From: Syntrophobacterales bacterium
Lineage (GTDB): Bacteria; Desulfobacterota; Desulfobaccia; Desulfobaccales; 0-14-0-80-60-11
Direction of reading: 5' to 3'
Assembly (NCBI GenBank): GCA_020052215.1
Contig: JAGVPN010000107.1
Coordinates: 1-6,078, forward strand
Length of the DNA stretch: 6,078 bases
In this document: piece after piece, positions 1 to 5,931 of the stretch
How the letters are laid out: the number at the start of each line of letters is the position of its first letter
Position numbering within the stretch: the first letter of the stretch is position 1
Notes under the pieces: model-generated
What the model saw: the letters and a program-made list of their open reading frames with translations, nothing else
What the model was told of the DNA's origin: nothing
Databases searched by the model: none
Translations under genes and position numbers: made by a program

Positions 1-388
1 AAGCTTGCGAGTCGTAATCAATGGCATAATAATCCAGCCCTGCCGCAAACTCCCGCCACCTCTCCGGGTCATAATTCTCCTGGGAAGCGATGCCCGCTTG
101 CATCCTGCTTTGAAATTCTTCCCGGCTTAAGGGCGTCCGGGCAACCCCTACTACACAGCAGGGCTTGGGCAAAGCGCCGCTGAGATACAGGTTGTACAGC
201 GCCGGCATCAGCTTTCGGGAGGTGAGGTCGCCCGAGGCGCCGAAGATGGCAATGGTGCAGGGGTCCAGGTTGCCTTCGAACAAACAGAGTTGCGGCGGCA
301 TACCCAGATCCGGCGCCTGACCTTCGACCAATGCCCCCAAAAAGTCAGGCTCGATTTTATTGTCCTTATCCACTTGATTTGGGCTCAT
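1..388 (-). CDS. zwf: Glucose-6-phosphate 1-dehydrogenase, N-terminal part (cut by window edge)
   Basis: Oxidises glucose 6-phosphate to 6-phosphoglucono-lactone with NAD(P)+, the first step of the oxidative pentose phosphate pathway, in the cytoplasm. The first 129 codons are present; the rest lies beyond the left edge. Residues 50-59 read GASGDLTSRK, the dinucleotide-binding fingerprint (GxxGDLxxRK) of the family, followed by KLMPALYNLY, and GVARTPLSREEF near residues 81-92 fits the second strand of the Rossmann fold. About 49 residues precede the fingerprint, longer than the roughly ten found in many bacterial enzymes, so there is a modest N-terminal extension. The ATG at 388 is supported by AAGGA six bases upstream (minus strand of 395-399). 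It overlaps the stop of the truncated transaldolase by four bases (ATGA), so the two are probably translationally coupled. Family identity is clear; cofactor preference cannot be told from this part. Confidence 0.93.
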   Translation of the reverse strand, partial: MSPNQVDKDNKIEPDFLGALVEGQAPDLGMPPQLCLFEGNLDPCTIAIFGASGDLTSRKLMPALYNLYLSGALPKPCCVVGVARTPLSREEFQSRMQAGIASQENYDPERWREFAAGLDYYAIDYDSQA

Positions 389-732
389 GACTTTTCCTTC
401 AGGCTGACAAAGCCGTCTTTCCCGTCCAGCCGGTCGTAGACCGGCCGCAAGAGATCGGCGGCCCGCTGCACATCCTCCACGGTGAGGGCCTGGTAGATTT
501 CTTCGGTAGTCTTGCCGGCGAGGGCCAGGGCGCGAATGGCATAGTCATAATCCCGGCTTCCCGCGATGGCCTTCTCGAAAATGGCGGGATTGGAGGTCAC
601 CCCCTTGAGCCCATCATCCTCAATGAGGCGCTGTAGTTCCCCCGAGTTAATCATTTGCCGATCGATATAATCCATCCAGACGCTCTGGCCCAACTTCTGT
701 AGTTTGAACAAAGGATTATCACTCATGGTCAT
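385..732 (-). pseudogene. tal: Transaldolase, truncated after the first ~111 residues
   Basis: Full transaldolase moves a dihydroxyacetone unit between sugar phosphates in the non-oxidative pentose phosphate pathway. Only 115 residues are encoded. The N-terminal strand and helices are plain: LGQSVWMDYIDRQMINSG (residues 14-31) carries the conserved early Asp (D21), and TSNPAIFEKAI (46-56) is the family signature. The reading frame then reaches DGFVSL (106-111), where full-length enzymes continue with EVSP and later a lysine-bearing strand, but here it ends KEKS-stop. The Schiff-base lysine and most of the barrel are therefore absent and activity is not expected. No frameshift or internal stop degrades the remaining part, so the loss looks like a recent deletion or an assembly join. 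The first ATG is at 732, a second at 726; neither has a strong ribosome binding site. It starts 6 bp after the DJ-1 family stop and overlaps zwf by 4 bp. Full-length relatives may be stand-alone transaldolase or the transaldolase/phosphoglucose isomerase fusion. Confidence 0.8.
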
Positions 733-738
733 ATCTCG

Positions 739-1314
739 TCAGTCCCAGGGTTCATCGCCGTAAATTACCGCGTGGCAGCTCGGACACCGCAAAGCTCCAC
801 CCAGGCCGGCGATGATAGCCCGGCAAAAGGCCGGCAGGTCTTCAGGCTTGCGGGAGGTGATCATCTTTCCATCCACCGCCACCTCCTCATCTACGAACTT
901 GGCCCCGGCATGCACCAGGTCATCCTGGATGGCGAAAAAGCCGGTCACCGTCTTGCCCTGGATCACCTCCGCGGAAGCCAACATCCAGCCGCCATGGCAA
1001 ATGGCGGCCACCACCTTGTCCTGTCGGGCCGCCTCCCGCACCAAGGACACCATGGCCGGGTACCGTCGCATAAGATCGGGAGCGTATCCGCCGGGAATCA
1101 CCACCGCATCGAATTGCTCGGCTTTCACTTCGTGGGCGAATTTGTCCACCTGCACCGGGTAGCCGAACTTGCTGGTGTGCTCTTTAGCGCTGCCGGAGCC
1201 CACCACCGTCACCTCGGCCCCTGCCTCCCGGAAGCGGAGCAGCGGGTACCAGACCTCCATCTCCTGGTACAAATTTTCCACCAATAAAGCCACTTTTTTG
1301 CCTTTGAGCATCAT
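739..1314 (-). CDS. DJ-1/PfpI family protein with C-terminal CxxCH tail
   Basis: A 191-residue protein of the PfpI/YhbO branch of the DJ-1 superfamily, whose members have been reported as intracellular proteases, glyoxalase-like enzymes or glycation-repair proteins; the exact reaction is debated. Seen here: VALLVENLYQEMEVWYPLLR (residues 8-27) as the first strand and loop, VVIPGGYAPDLMRR (71-84) and AAICHGGWML (103-112). C106 is the predicted nucleophile with H107 next to it; D80 takes the place of the PfpI triad acid. GKTVTGFFAIQDDLVHAGA (120-138) and MITSRKPEDLPAF (151-163) complete the family pattern. After the usual end comes a tail with C177-P-S-C180-H181, one zinc-knuckle-like half site. 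The start has two adjacent ATGs (1314 and 1311) behind a very strong GGAGGAGG (minus strand of 1321-1330). It precedes the tal remnant and zwf with only a 6-bp gap, so it probably heads that transcript. No signal peptide, so cytoplasmic. Confidence 0.88.
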   Translation of the reverse strand: MMLKGKKVALLVENLYQEMEVWYPLLRFREAGAEVTVVGSGSAKEHTSKFGYPVQVDKFAHEVKAEQFDAVVIPGGYAPDLMRRYPAMVSLVREAARQDKVVAAICHGGWMLASAEVIQGKTVTGFFAIQDDLVHAGAKFVDEEVAVDGKMITSRKPEDLPAFCRAIIAGLGGALRCPSCHAVIYGDEPWD

Positions 1315-1437
1315 GGCGCACTCCTCCTCCTTCGCCGGAATCGATATTACGTTAAAGGGAAAAACTCCTTTATGACGGGTATGTTTACTGGATACCCTTC
1401 AACAGCAGTTAAGGCTAAAATCAGGTTCCATGTTCCT
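1315..1437 (-). other. Intergenic gap between the DUF547 and DJ-1 family genes
   Basis: This 123-bp gap is the largest between minus-strand genes and lower in GC than its flanks, which suits a boundary between two transcripts. Two short inverted repeats are visible: GGGTAT/ATACCC (1377-1382 with 1392-1397, 9-base loop) and TAAAGG/CCTTTA (1353-1358 with 1367-1372, 8-base loop). Neither is a GC-rich stem followed by a T run in the minus direction, so a standard intrinsic terminator is not supported. A TAATAT that could serve as a -10 box lies on the minus strand at 1349-1344, about 30 bases before the DJ-1 start, but no good -35 element sits 16-18 bases upstream of it. A promoter here is possible but unproven. 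Confidence 0.35.
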
Positions 1438-2268
1438 TTAATCGCGGTTCAGCCGCCAGTCGTAGTCCTGGTACGCCACCTTAAGAGTCTCTGCATTTTT
1501 CTCGACGAACTCCCGGTCTTCGTCCCTGTTCAGGTAAGGCGCTATAAACCGGAGGAGTTCCACCTGACTGAACCCAAAGTCCCGCCCATACCATTTGAAG
1601 ATCCGTGATAATGAGACCCGGTGGCGCTCCCGGTCGATGAGCACGCCGCCGCCGTTCAGGAAGGCGGCTGCGGCGATGCTCAACTCCTGCTCCAGATTCT
1701 CCGGCGTATAAACGTCGATGAAAGGACAGGAAGAGGAACCGCACACCAGGGTGAAGTGGATTCGGGGGTCGAGGGGCTCGACAATGAAGTTGAGACGTGG
1801 GTCACCGGCTCGGAAGCGCCTCAAAAGCGAGTACGGCGGACGGCGGTTGCCCCGCAGAATCCCGTGCTCGATGTCTTCGGGGCTGAAAAAGTGCTCTCCT
1901 ATTTGATAACGCACCCGGCGAAAGAAGTTCCAGACCTCTTTGACCGAATCCCTGACCCCCAGGGCAATGACCCCGTGGATGACAATGACGTTGTACAGGT
2001 TGATCCAGAAGGCGATTTTTTCCTCCCGGCTGGCCAGCACTGCCAAGTCCATGTTCTTCAGATTGTTGCTCAATTTCAGGAAATCTTGATAAGTTTCCGA
2101 ATGCTGCATCCGCTCATACGCCACCCGGCCGCGCTCGGCCTCGTAAAAGGTCCCTTTCAAGATACCCATGGCAGTCTTCAGCCTGGCGGCCATTTCCTTG
2201 GGGTCAATCTCACCTGTGGGCTCACCGTCATTCAACAAGATTTTCTTAAAGGGATTGCGCAGCCGCAT
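1438..2268 (-). CDS. DUF547 domain protein
   Basis: A 276-residue protein belonging to the DUF547 family (Pfam PF04784), whose biochemical role is not established. Conserved landmarks in order: EEKIAFWINLYNVIVIHGV (residues 82-100), with the hallmark FWINLYN; DIEHGILRGNRRPP (132-145); DPRIHFTLVCGSSSCPFIDVY (167-187), containing H171, C176 and C181 in the family's most conserved block; and FKWYGRDFG (224-232). The histidine and paired cysteines could be catalytic or metal-binding, but that is inference. There is no signal peptide, although many DUF547 proteins are secreted, so this one is probably cytoplasmic. The ATG at 2268 has GGGAG six bases upstream (minus strand of 2275-2279). It follows the radical SAM-methyltransferase gene by 67 bp with no visible terminator between, suggesting co-transcription with the arsenic-type genes. 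From memory, DUF547 genes also occur near arsenosugar-type radical SAM gene sets, which fits this context. Confidence 0.88.
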   Translation of the reverse strand: MRLRNPFKKILLNDGEPTGEIDPKEMAARLKTAMGILKGTFYEAERGRVAYERMQHSETYQDFLKLSNNLKNMDLAVLASREEKIAFWINLYNVIVIHGVIALGVRDSVKEVWNFFRRVRYQIGEHFFSPEDIEHGILRGNRRPPYSLLRRFRAGDPRLNFIVEPLDPRIHFTLVCGSSSCPFIDVYTPENLEQELSIAAAAFLNGGGVLIDRERHRVSLSRIFKWYGRDFGFSQVELLRFIAPYLNRDEDREFVEKNAETLKVAYQDYDWRLNRD

Positions 2269-2335
2269 CGGTTACTCCCGGTATGCAAGGCGTCCCAGCA
2301 TAAGTGGACGTTCTCCCGGACCGCCTTCGCCATGG

Positions 2336-4750
2336 TTAGCTTTTCAACTGCCTCGATTTCAGCCGCAAGAGGTCCTCTTCCCCTCTTTCCTGGGAAATCT
2401 CCAGGATAGGCCCCAACCCCTCGGGCAGTGGCAGGGTTGGCGCGGCTGTTCCGGACGGGGGGCAGAAACTTGATGCTGCCGAGGGGCAGCAAGCGGGCGC
2501 CGCCATCGCCAGGTTGGTGACCGCGCCGGCCGCATCGAAGATAAACAACTCCTCGCTGTCGGTGGGAAGTTCAGCGAGAAGGATTTCCCGGGTCACTCCC
2601 ACCGGGAGGAGGTCTCCCCGGCTGGTAACCAGGGCCGGAAACGGACCCCGGTACATAACCCGCCTGGTCTCAGTGATTATGGGCTTGCGGGCTTCAAAGG
2701 TGAGGGAGAAGAAGGGGTGGCCCCGCACCACCCGGTAGGGGAAACGTTTCACGACTCGGGGAGCGACGAAGCCGGATTCCTCCAGCAGGCCGAAAAGGTC
2801 CCTTTGGGTGAGGGCGCCGGCAATGCATTCGCCGCGCAACGTGGCGTCGTTCTTAATGGCCGCCTCCGGCTCGGTCTCGCACACCACGTCGGCAATAACC
2901 AGCCGTCCCCCGGGCTTCAGGACCCGGAATATTTCGGCAAAGGTGCGGCGCTTATGGCCGGAGAGGTTGAGGACGCAGTTGGACAAGACCACGTCAACGG
3001 CAGCATCAGGGATGGGCAACTCCTCCAGATAGCCCCTCCTGAATTCGAGGTTGCGAAAGCCCAGGTTGGCCGCCACCCCCGTGGCCCCCTGCTCTGCATG
3101 AGCCAGCATCGGGTCCAGCATATCCACCCCTGTTACCCGGCCTTTCTCCCCCACCAGACGGGCGGCGATGAAGCACTCCACGCCGGTGCCGCACCCCAGA
3201 TCCAGGACCTGCTCTCCGGATTGGAGTTGCGCGTCCAGCACTGGGCTGCCGCAGCCGTAGCCTCGAAACCTGGATTTGGCAGGGATATGAGAAATGGCCT
3301 CCTCCGGATAACAAACCGGGTTGAGGATGTCCTCTCGGGTGGTTTCGGAGGCGGCCTGGTAAAACTTCTTCACTACGGTGCGGGTGTCGGGGGTAGCAGC
3401 GGCCAACAGACAATTGGTATGGGTAAGGGCCACGGCGCCGTGAGCTCCACAGCTCTCCAGGATGTCTCCCATTTTGAGGCGGAGCCGCGGCGGGCCGTTG
3501 ACCGGCTGTCTGGCGGCTTCCTGGGCAATGAGCCACATCGCCGTTTGTTCATAGAGCGGCCAGTAGGGGTCATGCCCCATGAACTCGCCGGCATGCAAAT
3601 AACTGTGGTCCGGGTCTCCGCCTCCCAGCAGGAAGCGCCAAGGGAAGGACAAATGGGCGGCGGTGACGCTTCTCAGGGCTTTCAGGACCGGGCTCCGGCG
3701 CCAGGCTTCCGCCAGGTCGGAGTCTATTTCGGTTCCCAGGGCCTCCACTCCCACCAAAGCGGGAGACGGATAAAGCTTGCCATCGGGTCCCACGGCCAGG
3801 GATTCCCAGCCGCTCCCGGCGCCGTCGTGGACGGTGCCGCAGGGAGCAAATATCTGGGAACGCCAGACTTCCAGGTTGTCTAGACTTACTCCCGCCGCTG
3901 CGGCCCGCTCGGCCGTTTCCACCAGTCTTGGAAAGATGTCTTCCGGCAGGGCAAACTTTTTGGGGGTCCCTCTCCCGCGCACGAAATACCAGATAAAGTG
4001 AAGATTGACCGCGCCCACGTCAACGGCGAAGTCCACTAGGCCCGGCATATCTTCGACGTTCTCAGAAGTCACGCACGTGGATAAGGTAAAGGCGATTTTC
4101 TGTGCCTTCAGCCACGCCAGTTGGGCGGCTAAGGCGTCAAAAGCTCCCCGGCCGCGGATGCGGTCATGATTTTGGCCAAGTCCATCGATGCTGATCTGCA
4201 GGTGAAACCGGTCGGCGGGCCAGCGCGCCAGGGCTTTGGCATAATCCTTCAGAAGCGTGCCGTTGGTGAGGACCACCACGTGCGCAGCTTCCGGCCCCAG
4301 GAGACTGTCCACAATCGATTCAAAATCGGGATGAACCAACGGTTCGCCCCCCGTTAAGGCGAAGACCCTGCATCCCAAGGTAGTGGCCTGGGCGGCTATC
4401 TTCCGGATACGGGTGGTAGCCAGTTCGGTTTTCTCATCCGGTGAAGAGGCGAACAGACAGTGGCGGCACGCCTGATTACAGCGGTTGGTGATATGAAACC
4501 AGATCTCCCGCAGATGGTCGGTCTTCAGATGTTGGGCCCGGCCGCCATAAGAGCGTCCCGGCTCGTCCGGCAATCTGGCCAGGAACCGCTGCGCCTGGAT
4601 ATCAAGGCCATTGGGGCCGCTCCAGGCGAGTTCCTGCAAAACTTTATCGCCGGCGTCATTGGGGACAAACCAATCGGGTTTATCCCCTCTTACGTAAATG
4701 GGAGTCCCATTGAACGCAAATCTGGTCCAGAGATCACTTCGGAAAGTCAT
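2336..4750 (-). CDS. Radical SAM / ArsM-type methyltransferase fusion protein
   Basis: An 804-residue multidomain protein (numbered from the ATG at 4750). Residues 1-75 resemble a PqqD-like domain (VPNDAGDKVLQEL near 29-41). Residues 80-300 are a radical SAM domain: TNRCNQACRHC places C91, C95 and C98 as 4Fe-4S ligands, with GGEP at 134-137 and ISIDG at 186-190. Residues 304-400 look like a SPASM region (GPDGKLYPSP, RFLLGGGDPDHSY) but lack its usual cluster cysteines. A bridge to about 465 carries C434 and C447. Residues 465-690 are a class I methyltransferase (DLGCGTG at 517-523) of ArsM type: C480, C500 (YGCGSP), C592 (SNCVLNLS) and C642 (GECIAGAL) match the four ArsM cysteines. The tail has CCP (754-755) and C763. 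An ATG 21 bases upstream (4771) is possible, but only 4750 has AAGGAG at ideal spacing. The gene lies between arsM and a DUF547 gene. Likely role: radical-based and methyl-transfer modification of an arsenic or thiol-bound substrate; the reaction is unknown. Confidence 0.88.
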   Translation of the reverse strand: MTFRSDLWTRFAFNGTPIYVRGDKPDWFVPNDAGDKVLQELAWSGPNGLDIQAQRFLARLPDEPGRSYGGRAQHLKTDHLREIWFHITNRCNQACRHCLFASSPDEKTELATTRIRKIAAQATTLGCRVFALTGGEPLVHPDFESIVDSLLGPEAAHVVVLTNGTLLKDYAKALARWPADRFHLQISIDGLGQNHDRIRGRGAFDALAAQLAWLKAQKIAFTLSTCVTSENVEDMPGLVDFAVDVGAVNLHFIWYFVRGRGTPKKFALPEDIFPRLVETAERAAAAGVSLDNLEVWRSQIFAPCGTVHDGAGSGWESLAVGPDGKLYPSPALVGVEALGTEIDSDLAEAWRRSPVLKALRSVTAAHLSFPWRFLLGGGDPDHSYLHAGEFMGHDPYWPLYEQTAMWLIAQEAARQPVNGPPRLRLKMGDILESCGAHGAVALTHTNCLLAAATPDTRTVVKKFYQAASETTREDILNPVCYPEEAISHIPAKSRFRGYGCGSPVLDAQLQSGEQVLDLGCGTGVECFIAARLVGEKGRVTGVDMLDPMLAHAEQGATGVAANLGFRNLEFRRGYLEELPIPDAAVDVVLSNCVLNLSGHKRRTFAEIFRVLKPGGRLVIADVVCETEPEAAIKNDATLRGECIAGALTQRDLFGLLEESGFVAPRVVKRFPYRVVRGHPFFSLTFEARKPIITETRRVMYRGPFPALVTSRGDLLPVGVTREILLAELPTDSEELFIFDAAGAVTNLAMAAPACCPSAASSFCPPSGTAAPTLPLPEGLGPILEISQERGEEDLLRLKSRQLKS

Positions 4751-4756
4751 GCCTTG

Positions 4757-4762
4757 CTCCTT
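4757..4762 (-). promoter_or_regulatory. Ribosome binding site of the radical SAM-methyltransferase gene
   Basis: The minus strand reads AAGGAG followed by six bases and then the ATG at 4750. This decides the start: the first in-frame ATG at 4771 has no comparable site, and this motif would lie inside the extra seven codons. Confidence 0.8.
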
Positions 4763-4799
4763 GACCTGCATTTATCACTATGCCAACCTTCGCTTCTGC

Positions 4800-5858
4800 T
4801 CAGCTACAAGCGCAGGGACCGGGGCCACCGCCTTCATCCTGTTTGGAGGTGACAGGTCCGCAGGGGAACGGCCCGTAATGGACGCGGCGGTCCCCCGCCA
4901 CTTTGAAGTGTCGCCCGTAGCGGGTTTCCTCCACCATGGAAGCCGTGTTGCCGCAGACCAGCATGGGTTTACCGGTTTTAAAGAGATGATGGTCGTCCAG
5001 TTCAAACCGGTGCGGACACTCGGGAATGGTTCCCAGGTAAGTGGCCACCTGGCCGTAATCCTCGCAGAGGTCTTCCAGGGCAGGCAGCTTGAAAGCCCGG
5101 ACCGTCAGGGAATAAAAGTCCACCAGCCCCACCCGGGCTTCGATGGCGGGGTTATCCAGGGCAACCTTCCTTTTGGAGACCACCCGGTAATCCAAGCATC
5201 CCAGGTCCCGCAACAAGCGGCGAAAATCCTCGATATACAGCGCCCCGCCCAGGCACTCGCCCAGCAGGACCGGATCCTCCTGGAGATGCTCCGGCAACCG
5301 GCAACTGGCAAAGATATCGGAAAAGTATAATTCTCCTCCGGGTTTCAGCACCCGGAAGATTTCGGCAAACACGGCCCGTTTATCGGGAGAAAGGTTAATC
5401 ACGCAGTTGGAAATCACCACGTCCACGGAGTTATCCGCAATCCCCAACTCCTGGAGGTTCTCAATATAGCCCTGTTTGAATTCCATGTTGGGACGGGGGA
5501 GGCCAAACTTTTTTGTCTGGAATTCCAGGTGCTTCTGGGCCATCAGGATTTGCTCCTCGGTCATGTCCACCCCTAGGACTCGCCCTCTCGGGCCCACCAG
5601 GGCGGAAACCGCATAGACATCCCGGCCGGAACCGCAACCCAGGTCCAATACGGTACAATCTTCCAGGGCCGGGGGGATGGGAGAGCCGCACCCATAGAAT
5701 TTCTCGATGATTTCCCGGTGGAGCTTCTCCATGATCACTTTTAAGTAAGGCGGAAAAACATCCGGGGAGCAGCAGGTATTGGTTTGCAAGTCCTTTTTGC
5801 TGCGCAAAATCTTGCCGTAGTACTCCTTGATCGCGGAAAACTTTTCTGCTTGCTGCAT
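4800..5858 (-). CDS. arsM: Arsenite S-adenosylmethionine methyltransferase ArsM
   Basis: Transfers methyl groups from S-adenosylmethionine to trivalent arsenic, giving mono-, di- and trimethylated arsenicals; cytoplasmic. The protein is 352 residues from the ATG at 5858. EYYGKIL and DLQTNTCC (residues 12-30) form the ArsM N-terminus with C29/C30; FYGCGSPIP gives C57; VLDLGCGSGRDVY (70-82) is the SAM-binding loop; SNCVINLSPDKR gives C152; GECLGGALYIEDF gives C202. These match the four cysteines known from algal ArsM (C44, C72, C174, C224), with identical 50-residue spacing between the last two. The C-terminal domain is also typical: FELDDHHLFKTGK near 285-297, VCGNTASM, HYGPFPCGP, and a CACS end. 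An ATG 30 bases upstream (5888) lacks a ribosome binding site and sits at the foot of a hairpin. It is the first clear gene of a run continuing with the radical SAM fusion 49 bp downstream. A methyltransferase for a related metalloid substrate is the main alternative. Confidence 0.92.
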   Translation of the reverse strand: MQQAEKFSAIKEYYGKILRSKKDLQTNTCCSPDVFPPYLKVIMEKLHREIIEKFYGCGSPIPPALEDCTVLDLGCGSGRDVYAVSALVGPRGRVLGVDMTEEQILMAQKHLEFQTKKFGLPRPNMEFKQGYIENLQELGIADNSVDVVISNCVINLSPDKRAVFAEIFRVLKPGGELYFSDIFASCRLPEHLQEDPVLLGECLGGALYIEDFRRLLRDLGCLDYRVVSKRKVALDNPAIEARVGLVDFYSLTVRAFKLPALEDLCEDYGQVATYLGTIPECPHRFELDDHHLFKTGKPMLVCGNTASMVEETRYGRHFKVAGDRRVHYGPFPCGPVTSKQDEGGGPGPCACS

Positions 5859-5865
5859 TTCCAAT

Positions 5866-5872
5866 CTCCTTT
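5866..5872 (-). promoter_or_regulatory. Ribosome binding site of arsM
   Basis: The minus strand reads AAAGGAG seven bases before the ATG at 5858. It supports that start over the in-frame ATG at 5888, which would add ten arginine-rich residues not typical of the family. Confidence 0.8.
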
Positions 5873-5888
5873 CCCTAAGCGCTCTCAT

Positions 5889-5910
5889 CCTGGTTGCAGG
5901 CGCAACCAGG
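5889..5910 (-). promoter_or_regulatory. Perfect 9-bp hairpin in the arsM leader
   Basis: CCTGGTTGC and GCAACCAGG form a perfect nine-base-pair stem (5889-5897 with 5902-5910) closing a four-base loop. In the minus-strand transcript it ends 16 bases before the arsM ribosome binding site. No T run follows it in that direction, so it is not a standard terminator for the upstream gene; in the plus direction it is followed only by CTTCTTT. It could be a protein- or RNA-level control element, an mRNA-stabilising stem, or chance. Strand assignment follows the neighbouring transcript. Confidence 0.45.
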
Positions 5911-5931
5911 CTTCTTTGCGGTGGGATGCGA

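Noticed and set aside
1..6. Window begins with AAGCTT, a HindIII site, suggesting a clone end
   Set aside because: A six-base match at an edge may be chance, and another AAGCTT occurs inside the window near 3774, so it carries no biological meaning.
1353..1397. Two short inverted repeats that might be a terminator after the DUF547 gene
   Set aside because: Stems are only 6 bp, AT-rich or with long loops, and no T run follows in the minus direction.
1621..2409. A 262-codon plus-strand frame opposite the DUF547 gene
   Set aside because: Antisense shadow: the minus-strand protein has the family motifs, and this one has no recognisable domain.
2232..2492. An 86-codon minus-strand frame ending in a cysteine-rich CGCAIPLRKSC tail, bridging the gap before the DUF547 gene
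   Set aside because: It overlaps the end of the fusion gene and the start of DUF547 in another frame and has no good start signal; the cysteines alone are not enough to call a small metal-binding peptide.
2717..3883. A 388-codon open frame on the plus strand opposite the radical SAM-methyltransferase gene
   Set aside because: It lies wholly antisense to a gene with clear motifs, has no recognisable family or ribosome binding site, and long antisense frames are expected in GC-rich genes.
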